From Aselliscus stoliczkanus (Eukaryota > Chordata > Mammalia > Chiroptera > Hipposideridae), in NCBI GenBank assembly GCA_033961575.1, contig CM066737.1, positions 87,850,271 to 87,914,270 of the forward strand: 64,000 nucleotides of DNA. Reading direction: 5' to 3'. The notes under the pieces were generated by a model, which was not told the DNA's origin, searched no databases, and was given only the letters and a program-made list of their open reading frames with translations. The stretch's first letter is position 1, and each line of letters starts with the position of its first letter. The translations under genes and the position numbers were made by a program. Positions 45,712-58,431 of the stretch are shown piece by piece.

Positions 45712-46913
45712 AAAAAAATTTATTCTTTATTTACAATTTAACTAACATTCCTGGAGTTTTTCTCTTTGTTTTAATGGAACCTGTATATAACTTACATACA
45801 ATCCACCATAATTTATAACTAATAACTAATTCCTGTAATGCAAAATGCTATTCTCAAGGTAAATGTTCATTTCTCTTGTCCTTCTTACTTTATCTCTCTA
45901 GGCTCTTTTTAAAACCAATATTTCTTTTCAAGCCACTTCATAGTTCCTTGGGGTTGAATGATCAAAACTGTTCTTTAGTATTCAGGCAAGCCTGCACTAA
46001 AATTACTTGTCCATTTTTTTAAAAAAGAAAGAAACAGGAGCGGGAACATTAAAGAATGTTTCTTTGCAATGTGTTCTAGTATCTCAGAGCAGTCCATGTA
46101 TGGGATGAGGATTGGAAATGCTTTCCAAGTAAATCAAGCTGTGTATTAAGCCACAGAATATATGTATTCATTCAGAAGTTTCCGTTAAAAGTATGAAATT
46201 AAATAAGAGAATTGCTTTTTTTTACTGCTTCTGCCTTACCAAGTTTCATATTATTTTCTGATCTGCATTGAGAAATGGCCAATTTAATAGTACATTGTCC
46301 TTCCCCTTTTTTCTTTTGAGCCTACATACTTGCATTTCACTATCTGTTATTATTTAATTCTTATGTAAGGCATCATTTCTTTCCAACTTTGCTCTTGATA
46401 ATTCTTTTCAAATCTAGCTAATCATCAAAATGACAGATGGAAGGGTATAAGCGCTTTACATATTCTCTTCCACCTCCCTTTGAATTTATTATTTTGTAGA
46501 ATTGGATCACCACCTGGGAAATATATTTTGAAACGTTCCCCTAGATTCTGATTATTCAGGTTTGGGAACTCAGACCCCAACCTTGACCTGACAGTGAATT
46601 GCATAAGGCAGTGCACCTTGCTAATGTGCCTGCTTCAGATTCACTCCTAGTGTGGACCATTCATTATTTATGTCCATCCACGGCTCATTAGTGCTGAGTG
46701 ATCTCTTTATTCTAGAGATGAAGCTCATTTTCAATTCCTGAACAGTTAAACTAAGCAGGGGAAAAAGTGGTTCTCTTTCAAGGCCACACACAGTTTCCTG
46801 CTGGAGCAGCATGAGCACTTTCTAGGAAACCACAGCAAACCTTTGATGGCATAGAAAGCAGAGTACTGTGTGCCTCCATCTGATACCTCTCTCTCCTGGA
46901 CCATAATCTAGAG

Positions 46914-47177
46914 CCAGGGTTTGGCAAACTGCAGCTCACGAGGCACATGTGGCTCTTTGGGTACGTTCCATCTCAAATGTTTGCTGACCCCTGGAAGAGC
47001 CAATCCTGTCCCTCACAACAATTGAAAAATTATCCGAGAGCCATAAGTATATTTTTACATACTCACCATTATGTGAATAATATCCTTTATAAATGAAACT
47101 ATGATAGTTTTATTTTCATTTCCAATTTTACTTCAGAGCCTGGCGGCTCTTCCATCTCAAAAGTTTGCTGACCCCTG
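46914..47177. mobile_element. 264-bp hAT-type nonautonomous element with 8-bp target duplication
   Basis: The left end CCAGGGTTTGGCAAACTGC and the right end TTTGCTGACCCCTG are inverted repeats. ATCTAGAG (46906-46913) and ATCTAGAT (47178-47185) flank it. The body repeats phrases such as TGTGGCTCTTTGG and CGGCTCTTCC. No frame is coding. Confidence 0.75.
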
Positions 47178-49142
47178 ATCTAGATGGAAGAGACATTCCC
47201 TTTGGGACTAGTTTGAAAGAAACTAAGCCATCCCGCATGGCTGCGGGAGACATTGTCCTCAACTTATCTTCATCTGTATCCAACTTATAACAAATGGTGC
47301 AGCAACCGTACAGGTGAGGGCCCACCACCTGAGACCTGGTGACTTCTGTCCCACTCCACAAAGCTCCAGAAACTTGGCTCCAGAAACATGGAAACATCCA
47401 GAGATGATGAGAAGATCCCGCAGTAGGGAGGAGAGAGAAGAGAGAGGAAATTAGGGAACAGTTTATGTCTATTTCAGCCAGCTTAGTGTTTCAGAACAGC
47501 ACCTGGTGACCAAAGCCCTTGGTCTCTGACAAGGAATTGAGCATACCGTACCCCTGTGCCAGTGTTTGTCTGCTCCCTGTGCTCACAGCAACACACACGA
47601 GCCTTACTTTTTCACCACTTCCCCTACTGTTCAAGGACTGTACAGCATGTTTGGCAAGCCAGAGGAAAAGCAGCTGTTCCCTACATCTTGCCCTGCTGTT
47701 CAAGGTGTGTATCCCAGCCAAATGAATCATATGAGAGCCAAAGACCCTGGCAGGAATCCCTTCCTACAAATCTGCAGCCTTGTCAATCTTATCTACTTGG
47801 AGAACAGAAGAACTGAAAACCTTGTAATGCTTTAGGACAAAATGGCACAGCAATTAAGTGAGCTGGGCCTGAGGAATTATTCCATCTAATGCAGATAAAC
47901 AGGGTGACAGGAAACCCTCAATCCGCTCTTTTGCACTTCGGGTTCTTCAGGACCATAGCGCTCATTAGCACTATTGATGAAAAATTATTATTGTTCATCT
48001 TCATGCATAAAGAGAGAATGAAAGAGGATCGGCCATCCCAGACACCCCAGGAGAGAAGGGTAGTTTTCCTGTTGCTCAGATACCACTTCTAGTCGGAACC
48101 AATCTGAGTGTAATTTAACCCCACTGATGATTGGCCATAGAGGCCAGAGCATTTCATTTCAAGGGAACCTGGACACAGGCCTCAGACCATGATGGGCCTA
48201 CATCACAGTAAAAGGAATCCAGCAGAGATCTGTAATGTACATCAGAAAAGCACCATTCCTGGTTATAACCAACTGACAGAAGACAGAAAGCAGTTTTTGT
48301 TCATAGTCAAAATGGATGGCCATTCTTAGCTGCTCTGTAAAAGGGACCATCATGGACGTGCTCCCCATTCATTGCATGAAGTCCAGGAGGCCAGAAACAT
48401 GTTGTCAGTCTTTATCTTAAGTGTCTGAATTCCTGAGTGGGGAGATTGATCAGTACCAAAAGGTCTTCCATTCTGAGGTCTCTGGCACATTACATACAAC
48501 TCTGTCACATGTTGGCTGGAAATCTAAGGGGTACCACATGGCTAGTTCATTTCCATAACAATGTCAAGTTGACACAACTACCTCTCACTCACTAGAGGCC
48601 TTCTCAACTTGGATAATTACCTGCACAACCCAGCCTGGAAGCACCAGCTAGTTTTTCTACTTGGGACACCTTGCCTTGCCTCTACTTACACTTCCATTTG
48701 GGAAGAGTCACTCACTGTATTTGTGGTTTTATGGGACTACAACAGAAGCAAATGCCAGCAATCAGGCCAGTTTCTCAGGGGCTACATTCCTACTTTTGTT
48801 ACTGACCTACTCATTGCCTCATTCTACCATTTGATTTTATGAAACCAGGATTGGACGTATACTGACTCTATATGTTACTTAACCATGTGGTCTCTATCCT
48901 GATTCAACTATCCCTAGACTGTGATTCTGTCTCACTACTCTGTATCAGGAGAAATTTTACATACAATATCAATAAATTACTCATTGTCTACATTTTAGAT
49001 TTTCATTTTATGAGCACATGTGTAATCAGAGACCACCTCACCACTGGGCCAGAGGAATTTTACTGACCAGCATTGCCTCTGAAGTTACCTTGAGAAGGTT
49101 GGAATAAGATGAACCCTGTACAGTCCTTCTAGCTTTACTGTA

Positions 49143-50900
49143 TTATATTTCCATCACTTTCTTTTGGAAGCTGCAGTAATGCATCAGTTTGCTCCTGTCA
49201 GGGCAGAAGACCAATTTCATTCGCCCACCATGAAGATGAATACATGCAGCAAAAACCCAGAAATGTCTTTGATATAGTACCGTACAGATCATTGACCATT
49301 CTCTCCATGCTGTATTTGAAAGTGATGGCTGTCTGATGTCAAGTTCCATCGATAAAGTCATTCCCAAACATTGCTTCAAGCATGCTTTCCTCAGAGGTCA
49401 CAGAAGAACTTCAGTGACCTGCCAAGAGGTAAAACAAATGAAGCTCTAACTGACAGTGACACGAATGGTTTTAACATGAATAATCTTTTCCTATAAAGGA
49501 AATGATAGCAAGCTGCATGCAGTGGTTTTGTTGTTTTTTCCACCCAGTGAGATTAAACCAAATGATGCCAAAAATAAATCTAGAAGGCCCTTGTAAATAA
49601 TGTAACATTCTTCGTTTTATATTTAAAGAATACGTATACTAAAACACATGCACATCTATGTAATTATTTAAAGCCTACGTCTCTCTCAAGTACATTAACA
49701 TGCGGTGCAAAAGCCAATGTGCTCCCCACAAAAATTATATCTCAAGTGGCTTCAAACAACACAGTTTTTAAAATTTATTTGGTCTTTGTTGTCTAAGGAA
49801 TACTATGTGCAGCCTCTTTTCATTAGGAAAAAAGTAGCACATAGACTAATTTGAAAACAAAAATTAAGCAACAAAATGAAGTTTTTGTTGGTTGCCAAGA
49901 CGGTGAGCTGTCTTCCCTGCTATAAATTACTCATACCTTTTTCCCTCTCTGCTTATTTTAATCTCTGTTTAATTCCCTTCACAAAATATTATCTTGATTC
50001 TTCTTGAAAAGAATTTCCTCAGCTTTCTTGAAACATGTCTCATTTAGAAAGGTTGTAGTTAACCTCGTGGAAATCTATTATTTTCCTTCTTCAATACAAA
50101 TCATGAGCAATGAAATGTTTATCTGTCTTCAACCCCAAAGAGGTCTGAGTCTACAGTCAGGCTAAGGGTGGCCCTCCAATTTCAGCTTCTTTGAAGGTCT
50201 CCTCCTGCCAATTTTAAACACCCAAAAGTTGGGAGAACCTATTTCTGAGATGATCGAACATTCTTTTTTGGTCCTTAAACAATTCCTGACGTTTTCATGA
50301 TATCGTCTCCTCAAAGGCTTTCCAGCTATGCTTCAGAAATTCTAATTGGTTGTTCACTGAAAGTATCTGCTATGAGGCAAAGGGTTTCATTTGACAGCAG
50401 GAATAGTCCACGTAGTCCACATGTGAAACATCCATGGATGGATATGAAATGTGCTATTTGCCGGATGTGGTGGAAGATGCAGGCACTCATGTATTTTATA
50501 AGCCTTCTAATCATGCCATACAACTATAATTCTCAGTGTTTCAAAGACATTTCCTAGGTCCTTCATGAGCTCTTCACACTTTCCATAAACCATTTCCGAC
50601 CTATCCCTGGACTGAATTCTACCTGTTTCTTATACTCTGCCTCTATCTCAGTTTTTCAGGTGCTGAGTTCATGGACAGTGTAGTTGGCTTCATATGTAGT
50701 TTGAACCAGATAGGTCACAAATGTAAAATGGTTTTGCTTCAAGTAGATGGTTGATTCATATTTCTTGCTGGCATCCTGAATAGATTCCACTGCTTTCCAG
50801 TGTTAAAAAGTTAAATCCAGTTTAATTCAGCTTGAAATTTCACTCTCATCTTCAGTTTAATGCCTTCTCCTGTTTCCAGCTCTAGCTTAAACCATGGCCT
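49143..50900 (-). pseudogene. Possible retropseudogene segment of an unidentified gene, antisense
   Basis: Translation of the minus strand gives several coding-looking blocks broken by stops and frameshifts: at 49130-49400 a frame reading EESMLEAMFGNDFIDGT-stop-HQTAITFKYSMERMVNDLYG, at 50160-50360 a helical block with LEFLKHSWKAFEETIS-stop-KRQELFKDQKRM, and near 50560-50800 a block with YESTIYLKQNHF and TEIEAEYKKQVEF. I do not recognise the parent and see no clear poly-A or target duplication, so a run of chance frames remains possible. Confidence 0.3.
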
Positions 50901-52211
50901 AGGTGACCAGCACTAGAAGGTAAGAGTGATCAATTTCCTTTCTACACACATACTGCTTTTACTTACCACCTAGGTCATATTATGTTTCATTGGCCTGACA
51001 AATAGGAATAAAGGAAAGTGGGTAAATATCTCCTATTAACTAGCATTTTTTAAGGTGCTCAAGTATTTTATATAACAAAGACACAAAACATTGGCTTTAT
51101 ATAAATTGCAAGTCTGGGCTCTTTAAGAGGCCTTACAGAAGCTCTTCTGACCTACTATTTCTTTCAAGAAAAAAACATTCTCTGTAAAGCTATCTTAAAG
51201 CCTTTTTATCCTGGAGTATCTTGCGCTACAAGCAGGACAAACATGGCTACCGTCTTCAGTGTCCACTTGACCTATAGAAACATTTTTGCCACACCAAGCA
51301 TTGGGAAATGCAGGCTGCCCGTTCTCTTCACTATGCCATCATTTCCAGTTCTTTTTTGAAGCCCTAAGTAGGCAAAGAAAGCAAATAAAGGATTCAGCTG
51401 AATAAGCAGAGTCCAAGTTGGTAGTGAGATGGCATTCCCCCATCGATCTTGGGCTCCCAGACTCTATGGATGATGGAGTCCTGGTGCTCACTCCTCTCAT
51501 TTGCTTGGGGCAGAAACATTAAAGTACCGCCTCTTATTCCTCTGTGAGGAGTAAGAAGATGAGGCCATCCTACGGTCTTCTTGGACCATGAATTCAGTCT
51601 GACTTTATTTCTCTCCCAGATCTTCAGAGAGTTTTTACAATAAGTGGAGTTAGTGGAGTAATGAAGGACGGCCAGCTTTCCAACCTCTTTGTAAATCCCT
51701 TTGAGAAAAGTCTTGTCATTTCCATCTTTTAGAATGAGAAGAACTTTGTACTTACAGTTTTTAGTTGAAGAAGGTAGCCCAAATTCTAAGATAACAGATA
51801 AAGTCCAGTGTATTCATGACCATAATAATTGGAACTGCAGAATAGCTCCTACATTAAAAAAAGAGTTAGGATAGGAGGAAACAGCTAATCAAAAATGTCC
51901 TCAAACCCAACAATCTAATTCAGTCAAATTGAGTATTCTTATTCCTTGGTATCCTAACAAAGTAAAACCTCTTAGAAGGTGAAAACAAAAAATGAAAAGT
52001 AGTTGCATCAGTTGCTCGGCCTGCTGAACTTGAGACCCCAGAACATAGAACTCTTTGGTCAGGACTGTCTGTCTGTGCAGTGAGGCGAGGCTGTCAAATA
52101 GCACAGATCAGTGACCTCTCATGGATCTCCGTGTTATTTTCCAAAGAGCCATGTGAGTAGGACTTGGTTTCAGCATATTTCTTAGAGGACTCCCATGCCT
52201 AGCGATTTTTC

Positions 52212-52535
52212 ATAAGCAAAGTAAGTCAGACAGAAAAAGTTAAGAACCATATGATTTCACTGATATGTGGGGTATAAATCTGAAAGCCACAAAGGAATAA
52301 AGCAAACAAACAAAAACTCATAGACACAGACAACACTTTAGTGGTTACCAAAGGGGAAGTGGGGAGGAGGGTGATAGATGAGGGTAAAAGGGATCAAATA
52401 TATGGTGATGGAAGGAGAACTGACTTTAGGTGGTGAACAAACAATGCGTATATAGATGATGTATTACAGAATTGTATACTTGAAACCAATGTTACTTTAC
52501 TAACCATTGTCACCCCAATAAACTTTAATTAAAAA
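52212..52535 (+). mobile_element. L1 ORF2/3' UTR end, sense
   Basis: 'agtcagacagaaaaagttaagaaccatatgatttcac...gatggaaggagaactgactttaggtgg...ttactaaccattgtcaccccaataaactttaattaaaaaaa' is a complete L1 3' UTR with its CCCCAATAAA terminus and A tail. Confidence 0.9.
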
Positions 52536-53043
52536 AAGTACTCCTATCGCTCAACCTGGTGTCAAGTAGTGGCATTCAAGGTGAGGTCAATTAATTCTGT
52601 CTTCCGGTGCAAACTTCAAGAATTTGTAGTTGCTTTCCTTTATTTACATCAGAATTTGGGACATAGCTTCCTTTAGTTCGTCTACTAAGATCACTCAAAG
52701 ACATGAGGCTTGATTTTAACATTGGCTAAAATGTTTCGTTATGTAAGGAAAATAAAATAAAATGGTGCTGGAAAGCACAGTGTTGTACATGTCCACATCT
52801 CACTGACAAGTATTTATAAACAAAAAATAAGCAAATAAGTATATCACTCACTACAAGATGAACATAATGTTTTTTTAATCAATCATTTGACATCTGCTCT
52901 TCTTTCCTTATTTCCTAGAAATATTAATGAGTAGACATTCAAGCACTTGTAGGTAATTTGTCTTCACAAAGAGCCTGAAGTTTTCTTCATAAATTGAAAC
53001 AGAACAGTCAAGAATCACATTTTTAAAGGAAATCCATGCTTTA

Positions 53044-53165
53044 ATATTGTAACAGCTATGTATGATGTCAGATGGATAGTAGACTTGGTGGGATATCACC
53101 TTGTGAGGGGTGTAAATGTCTAATCATTTTGTTTTGTACACCTGAATCTAAAAATAGAAAAAGAA
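53044..53165 (+). mobile_element. L1 3' end, sense
   Basis: 'attgtaacagctatgtatgatgtcagatgg...ggatatcaccttgtgaggggtgtaaatgtctaatcattttgttttgtacacctgaatctaaaaa' is the 3' terminus of the L1 type at 4618. GAAATCCATGC before and GAAAATCCATAC after may be its target duplication. Confidence 0.75.
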
Positions 53166-55384
53166 AAAGAAAATCCATACACTAGACTTCTGAAAAGCCA
53201 CATGTCTCTCAAAATCCCAACTCACTAAAAAAAATTAATTAGTAAATAATGGAATCCTTTTTTCACTTAGGGCCAATAAAAGAATAAATTTTACAATGTT
53301 AAAGCTGGATCGATTGAGTAATTTAGAAAGAAAAACAGAGCTCCCAGATGCCTGGGACATAGTGGGCAACCAAAGAATATTTATTATATCCTTGGATAAA
53401 AAAGGTTTGTGAAAGATGCTAAGAAGTCCAAGCACATCTTTTGCATGCTCATGCTTTCCATTTCACGAGACTCCTATCATTCTTGCACCCCTACAGGGGA
53501 GTCCATAGCAAAGAGATACCTGATGAAAATCTCCTTTTAAGGCTTCTACACAGCTGGTTCCCCACAGTCAGATCTCAGGCATCAAAATTATCTTTTCCTC
53601 CTTTTCCACTAAAAAATAGCAAATACAATAAAAACAATAACACACACCCATAAAAGAAGAAACAAAGAAAATAATGACAGAATTTCTCCCATTCCTGCTT
53701 CTAGATCCCACAGATATTGGAAAACAAGGTAATTTTATGGCCTTTAATTTGTGTTATGTTGTAATTGAACTTTCTCAGGACTGTTTCTTTATTTTAGTAA
53801 ACCTTTTTGTAATCTATGTATTCTGGTTTGGTTATAATCATCCTGTATGTAGTGAGATACGATGTTTATAGTATAAGTCTTCAAAATATTATGTGCTTAA
53901 TAAATATTTGTTCCTGGCTAGAAAGCTTTACCATAAGTTAAATATACCTTTAGAATAATTTTCTCAGAAAGTCCTATTTTAAAAGTGAAAACACCCACAT
54001 TTCTCACTCATTTGCAATCATGAGCTTATCTGTCACCTCATCAATGAAATAAAAATTGTTAATTCAATTAATAAGTATAGTAACAACATGTAGCTCCTTT
54101 AATGAATGATGATTTGTAAAATGTTATTGGATAATTTGTTTAGATTTTTCTCTATTTTTAAAACGGCATTTACATTTTAAATACTTTTATTTTGGTTCAA
54201 ATTCCCAATTTTTATTTTACACAAAAATGTATTCTTCCACAGTTTCTTGGACATGCTGTACTCTGATTTAAGTGTTTGTAATATTGGGGCCCAAGGGTTA
54301 ATAAATCATTTTTAAAATACTGGGAGAAACAGTTCACTGTGAAGACAACTTTCCATTTCCAGAAAATCTTTAAACTTTTACCTTTCTATTGCAGAGCACT
54401 TTAAGGGAATAATAATTTATTTTCATGTACGTTGATTTTTTTTTTACTCGGTTTTCTTTGAATTTGCTCTGAAAACCAAATTAAAAGTTTTCTCATTATG
54501 ATTTTTCTTCATAACTGTTACTAGGATTCTATTTTCTACATTTATATTTTGTTGGTGATTGCCAGTCTTTTAATGTCTTTCTAATTCTCATATTTGCCGT
54601 TTCTGTCTAGCTATGATCCCTCTTACTGCTGAGCAGATTAGCTAAAGGCATGAAATAGCATTTTAAAGTAACAGTTGAGCAGTACTCTGGAACAAGAACA
54701 AAATTTCAATTTTGGTTCAGAACTTCCTACCAACTCCATTCAGTGAGACAGCACAGGTCAAGTGGGCAGAGAGTGCTAGAAAATACATAGGCTTGACATC
54801 CTATCTGGGTCTGTCTAATAAGATGTTTTGAAATGGAAGGAAGCTTATGCCATGACTAATTCAAAGACCTCTGCAAACTTGGATTGACATCAGGTCTTTT
54901 CATTCCCTGAACTAATCAAAGAATCTGTGTAAACCAGCTTCTCCTATTGAGTGCCAGACCCACATAAGGTCAACTGCGCCCTCATCTCTTAGGCCATTTT
55001 CGTTCTGTTCAACCCATAGTCTCTTCTGAATAGATAAAGTTCTATTTCTGAAAATAATTTTGAGACTCGATATGTGGTTTAGTATTATGCTATATCTTAT
55101 CCTATTCAATTACATTAAAATTCTAAGATGTGCACAGAAGGGTGAGATGATTTTGCCTTTAGCCAAATAAAGGATCAAATTTCAACAGTACCTGAGTAAC
55201 CAATTACTACATGCTGTGATTGTGAAATTTTAGCTTTAAATATCTATTCCTCTGGAGAAACTCTGGGGAGGCTACAGACATTTTCTTCTACCATACAGAG
55301 GGCTCTGGTTATAGCTATGAGCAGTGTTATGTGAATTATTATGTGATGCAACTTCCAGCGGAAGTTTTGCCTGAAAAAATAAAA

Positions 55385-55545
55385 GGGTAAACGGGATCAA
55401 ATATATGGTGATAGAAAGAGAACTGACTCTGGGTGGTGAACACACAATATGATATATAGATGGTGTATTACAGAATTATACACCTGAAACCTATGTAACT
55501 TTACTAACCATTGTCACCCCAATAAACTTTAGTTTAAAAGAGAGG
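55385..55545 (+). mobile_element. L1 3' UTR end, sense
   Basis: 'gggatcaaatatatggtgatagaaagagaactgactctgggtggtgaac...ctaaccattgtcaccccaataaactttagttta', the same 3' end as at 52212. Confidence 0.88.
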
Positions 55546-55551
55546 GGTATT

Positions 55552-55707
55552 AGGGCCAGCCGACTGGCTCAGTTGGTTAAGAGCTCGCTCAAGAGTGCAA
55601 GCTGAGCTCTGAGCAACAGCAGTTCGATGCCAGCCTGAGCTGAGCTGCTGCTGACTGCCAACAAGTGGCAGGATGGCTCAGCTGAAAAACAAAACCAAAA
55701 AAAAAAA
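55552..55707 (+). mobile_element. tRNA-derived SINE (family C), sense
   Basis: AGGGCCAGCCGACTGGCTCAG, TTGGTTAAGAGCTCGCTCAAG, then CAACAGCAGTTCGATGCCAGC, the repeated GAGCTGAGCTGCTGCTGA and GGCAGGATGGCTCAGCTG, and an A tail. Confidence 0.88.
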
Positions 55708-55713
55708 CTTTCA

Positions 55714-56784
55714 GGGGCCGGTCGAGTGGCTCAGTTGGTTAAGAGCTCACTCAAGAGTGTGAGCTGATGGGCATTTTGGTTGTTTCCAAGTCTTAGCTAT
55801 TGTAAATTGTGCTGCTATGAACATAGGGGTGCATAACTTTTTTTGAATAAGTGTCTTGGTTTTTTCAGGATAAATACCTAGGAGTGGAATTGCTGGGTCA
55901 AACGGTAGCTCTATTTCCAGTTCTTTGAGATACCTCCATACTGACTTCCATAGTGGCTGCACCAATCTGCAGTCCCACCAACAGTGCAGCAATGCCCATT
56001 AGTAGATGCCTGGATTAAGAAACTGTGGTATATTTATACAATGGAGTATTACTCCGCTATAAGGAAGAATGAAATCGTGCCATTTGCAATGATATGGATG
56101 GATCTAGAGACTATTATGTTGAGTGAAATAAGTCAGTCAGAGAAGGACAAATACCATATGATCTCACTCATATGTGGAATCTGAAAAACTGGATGAATGA
56201 GCAAAGTAAACAGAAACTGTCTCATAGATATAGAGGAAAAATCAGGGTTGCTAATTGGGAGGGGAATGGGGATGAGGGAGAAGGGGAAGGGATTAGACAG
56301 CAAAAATAGGCAACTACAATATTGCCACTGGGATAGGAAAAACAGTTTGGGGAATATAATTCATAATGTTGTAAATATTCTGTGGAATGTCAGATGATCA
56401 TAGGTCTTGTTAGGGAGACCATTTCATGGATGGAGTAGAGGTTTGATCACTGCACTGTATTACTAAAGCGGAGGTGGTATACCTACTGTAATTGAATATA
56501 TATAGATAGTCACAGGATGTGGATTATACTGTGGAAGAGAGTCAGAGGAAGAGTAATACATATATATGATATGGGGGGGGAGTGGGGTGGCGAATTGGGG
56601 GTGGGAGGTTGTCACTTTGAGGGGTAAAATGTATAACTAGTGCACTGTGTTGTACACCTGAAACTAATTAAAAAAAAAAAGAGTGTGAGCTGAGCTATGA
56701 GCAACAGCAATTCAATGCCCAGCCTGAGCTGAGCTGCTGCTGAGCTGCCAACAGGTGGCAGGATGGCTCAGCTAAAAAAAAAAT
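55714..56784 (+). mobile_element. Second family C SINE, split by an L1
   Basis: The head is at 55714-55767 (GGGGCCGGTCGAGTGGCTCAG…AAGAGTGTGAGCTGA). The body resumes at 56680-56784 (AAGAGTGTGAGCTGAGCTATGAGC…GGCAGGATGGCTCAGC, A tail). The 15-bp overlap is the target duplication of the L1 that lies between. Confidence 0.88.
55768..56679 (+). mobile_element. L1 insertion with 5' inversion inside a SINE, 15-bp target duplication
   Basis: 55768 to about 55990 is L1 ORF2 in antisense (minus strand reads [20 protein letters not shown] and [20 protein letters not shown]). From about 55990 the sense strand continues ORF2 (ATGCCTGGATTAAGAAACTG…TGGAGTATTACTCCGC) into the 3' UTR and an A tail at 56668-56679. 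AAGAGTGTGAGCTGA flanks at 55753-55767 and 56680-56694. AATGCCCA occurs at both the inverted 5' end and the start of the sense part. Confidence 0.9.
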
Positions 56785-56851
56785 TCTAAATTTATTGGGG
56801 TGACATTGGTTAGTAAAATCATATAGGTTTCAAGTGTACAATTCTGTAATA

Positions 56852-56887
<36 letters not shown>

Positions 56888-56935
56888 CATTGTGTGTAGT
56901 GAACACACAATCTAATACTCCTTTTTTAAGTAACA
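56785..56935 (-). mobile_element. L1 3' end, antisense, with (TA)n
   Basis: 'aaatttattggggtgacattggttagtaaaatcatataggtttcaagtgtacaattctgtaatacatcat', then a (AT)n run (about 56856-56885). Confidence 0.85.
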
Positions 56936-58140
56936 TTGGTTTATAATATTATGTAAGTTATGTAAGTTTCAGGTTCTCAGTGTTATAATTCAATGCCTGT
57001 ATATACTACATCATGCTCATCATGGAAAGTCTAGTTTCCATTTGTCACCATACGATTGATCCCCTTCACCCATTTCACCTACCCTCCACCCCTTTTCCTC
57101 TCTGGTGACTACCAATCTGTCATCAGCTTCTATGAGTTTTTTTGTTATTTTGCCTGTTCATTGTGTTTGTTTTTATATTCCACATATGAGTGAAATCATA
57201 TGATATTTGTCATTTTTGGCCTGTCTCATTTCACGTAACATAATAGTCTCAAGGTCCATTCATGTTGTCACAAATGCCAGGATTTTATAATTTTTATGGC
57301 TGAGTAGTAGTTTGTTGTGTGTGTATCCATTATCCATTCATTAATCAAAGGACACTTAGGTTGTTTCCATATCTTCGCCATTACAAACAATGCTGCAGTG
57401 AACATGGGGGTGCATATATCTTTTCAAAGTAGTGTTTTGAATTTCTTTGGATAAATACCCAGAAGTGGAATTGCTGGGTGATAAGGTAGTTCTATGCTTA
57501 ATTTTTTGAGGAACCTCCATACTGTTTCCATAGTGGCTGCACCAATTTGAAATCCCACCAACAGTGGTTGAGGGTTGCCTTTTCTCCACAGCCTCGCCAA
57601 CACTTGTTTCTTGTCTTGTTGGTGATAACAATTCTATCAGGTGTGAGGTGATATCTCATTGTGGTTTTAATTTGCACTTCCCTGATTATTAGTGATGTCA
57701 AGCATCTTTTCGCGTACCTGTAGGCCATTTATATGTCTTCTTTGGAAAAATATCTATTCAGATTCTCTGCTCATTTGTTAATGAGGTTGTTTGTCTTTTG
57801 ATGTTGAGTTGTATGCTTTCTTTATATATTTTGGATATTAATCCCTCATCAGATATATAACTTGCAAATAGTTTCTCTCATTTGGTAAGTTGCCCTTTTG
57901 ATTTGTTGATGGTTTCCTTTGCCATGGGAGAGCATTTTAGTTTGTTACAGTCCCATTGATTTATTTTTATTTTATTTCCTTTGCTGTTGAAGTCAAATCC
58001 TCAAAAACATTGCTAAGACTGATGTCATGGATCTTATTTCCTAGTTTTCTTCTAAGCATTTTATGATTTCTGGTTTTATGTTCAAGTTTTTAATCCATTT
58101 TGAGTTCATTTTTGTGTATGGTCTAATACTCTTATATAAT
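56936..58140 (-). mobile_element. L1 3' UTR and ORF2 C-terminal half, antisense
   Basis: The plus strand reads antisense 3' UTR ('taagtttcaggttctcagtgttataattcaatgcctg...catttgtcaccatacgattgatcccc') then antisense ORF2 to about 58140 ('aggttgtttccatatcttcgcc...gaagtggaattgctgggtg...attttagtttgttacagtcccattgatttattttt'). The minus strand frames at 57356-57728 are ORF2 fragments broken by stops. Confidence 0.88.
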
Positions 58141-58322
58141 ATAAAAAGCAAGGTTACTTTTAAAACCCCAATCATGGTCCATGAGAAGGATAATTCCATT
58201 TTACTAGATAATCAATCATGCCCATATATTGTATAATAAGGGAAAATACTTGAAATGATGCATAACTTAAGGAATCTAGAAAAGTTGTCTGTCCCATTCC
58301 TTACCTTTCTGATTACTCTTTT

Positions 58323-58431
58323 TTGTTTGTTTGTTTTTGAGGGCAGTGTCACTGACCCTCATATGTGGGACCGAACCGGGGCCGCTGGCTTCCCAAGCCA
58401 GCACTTAACCACCGTGACACTCGGGCGGCCC
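58323..58431 (-). mobile_element. tRNA-derived SINE (family A), antisense, perfect 14-bp target duplication
   Basis: GTTTGTTTGTTTTTGAGGGC, CTCATATGTGGGACCGAACC and a head ending GACACTCGGGCGGCCC. CTGATTACTCTTTT lies at 58309-58322 and 58432-58445. It sits about 430 bp upstream of the presumed Dp260 TATA box. Confidence 0.93.
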
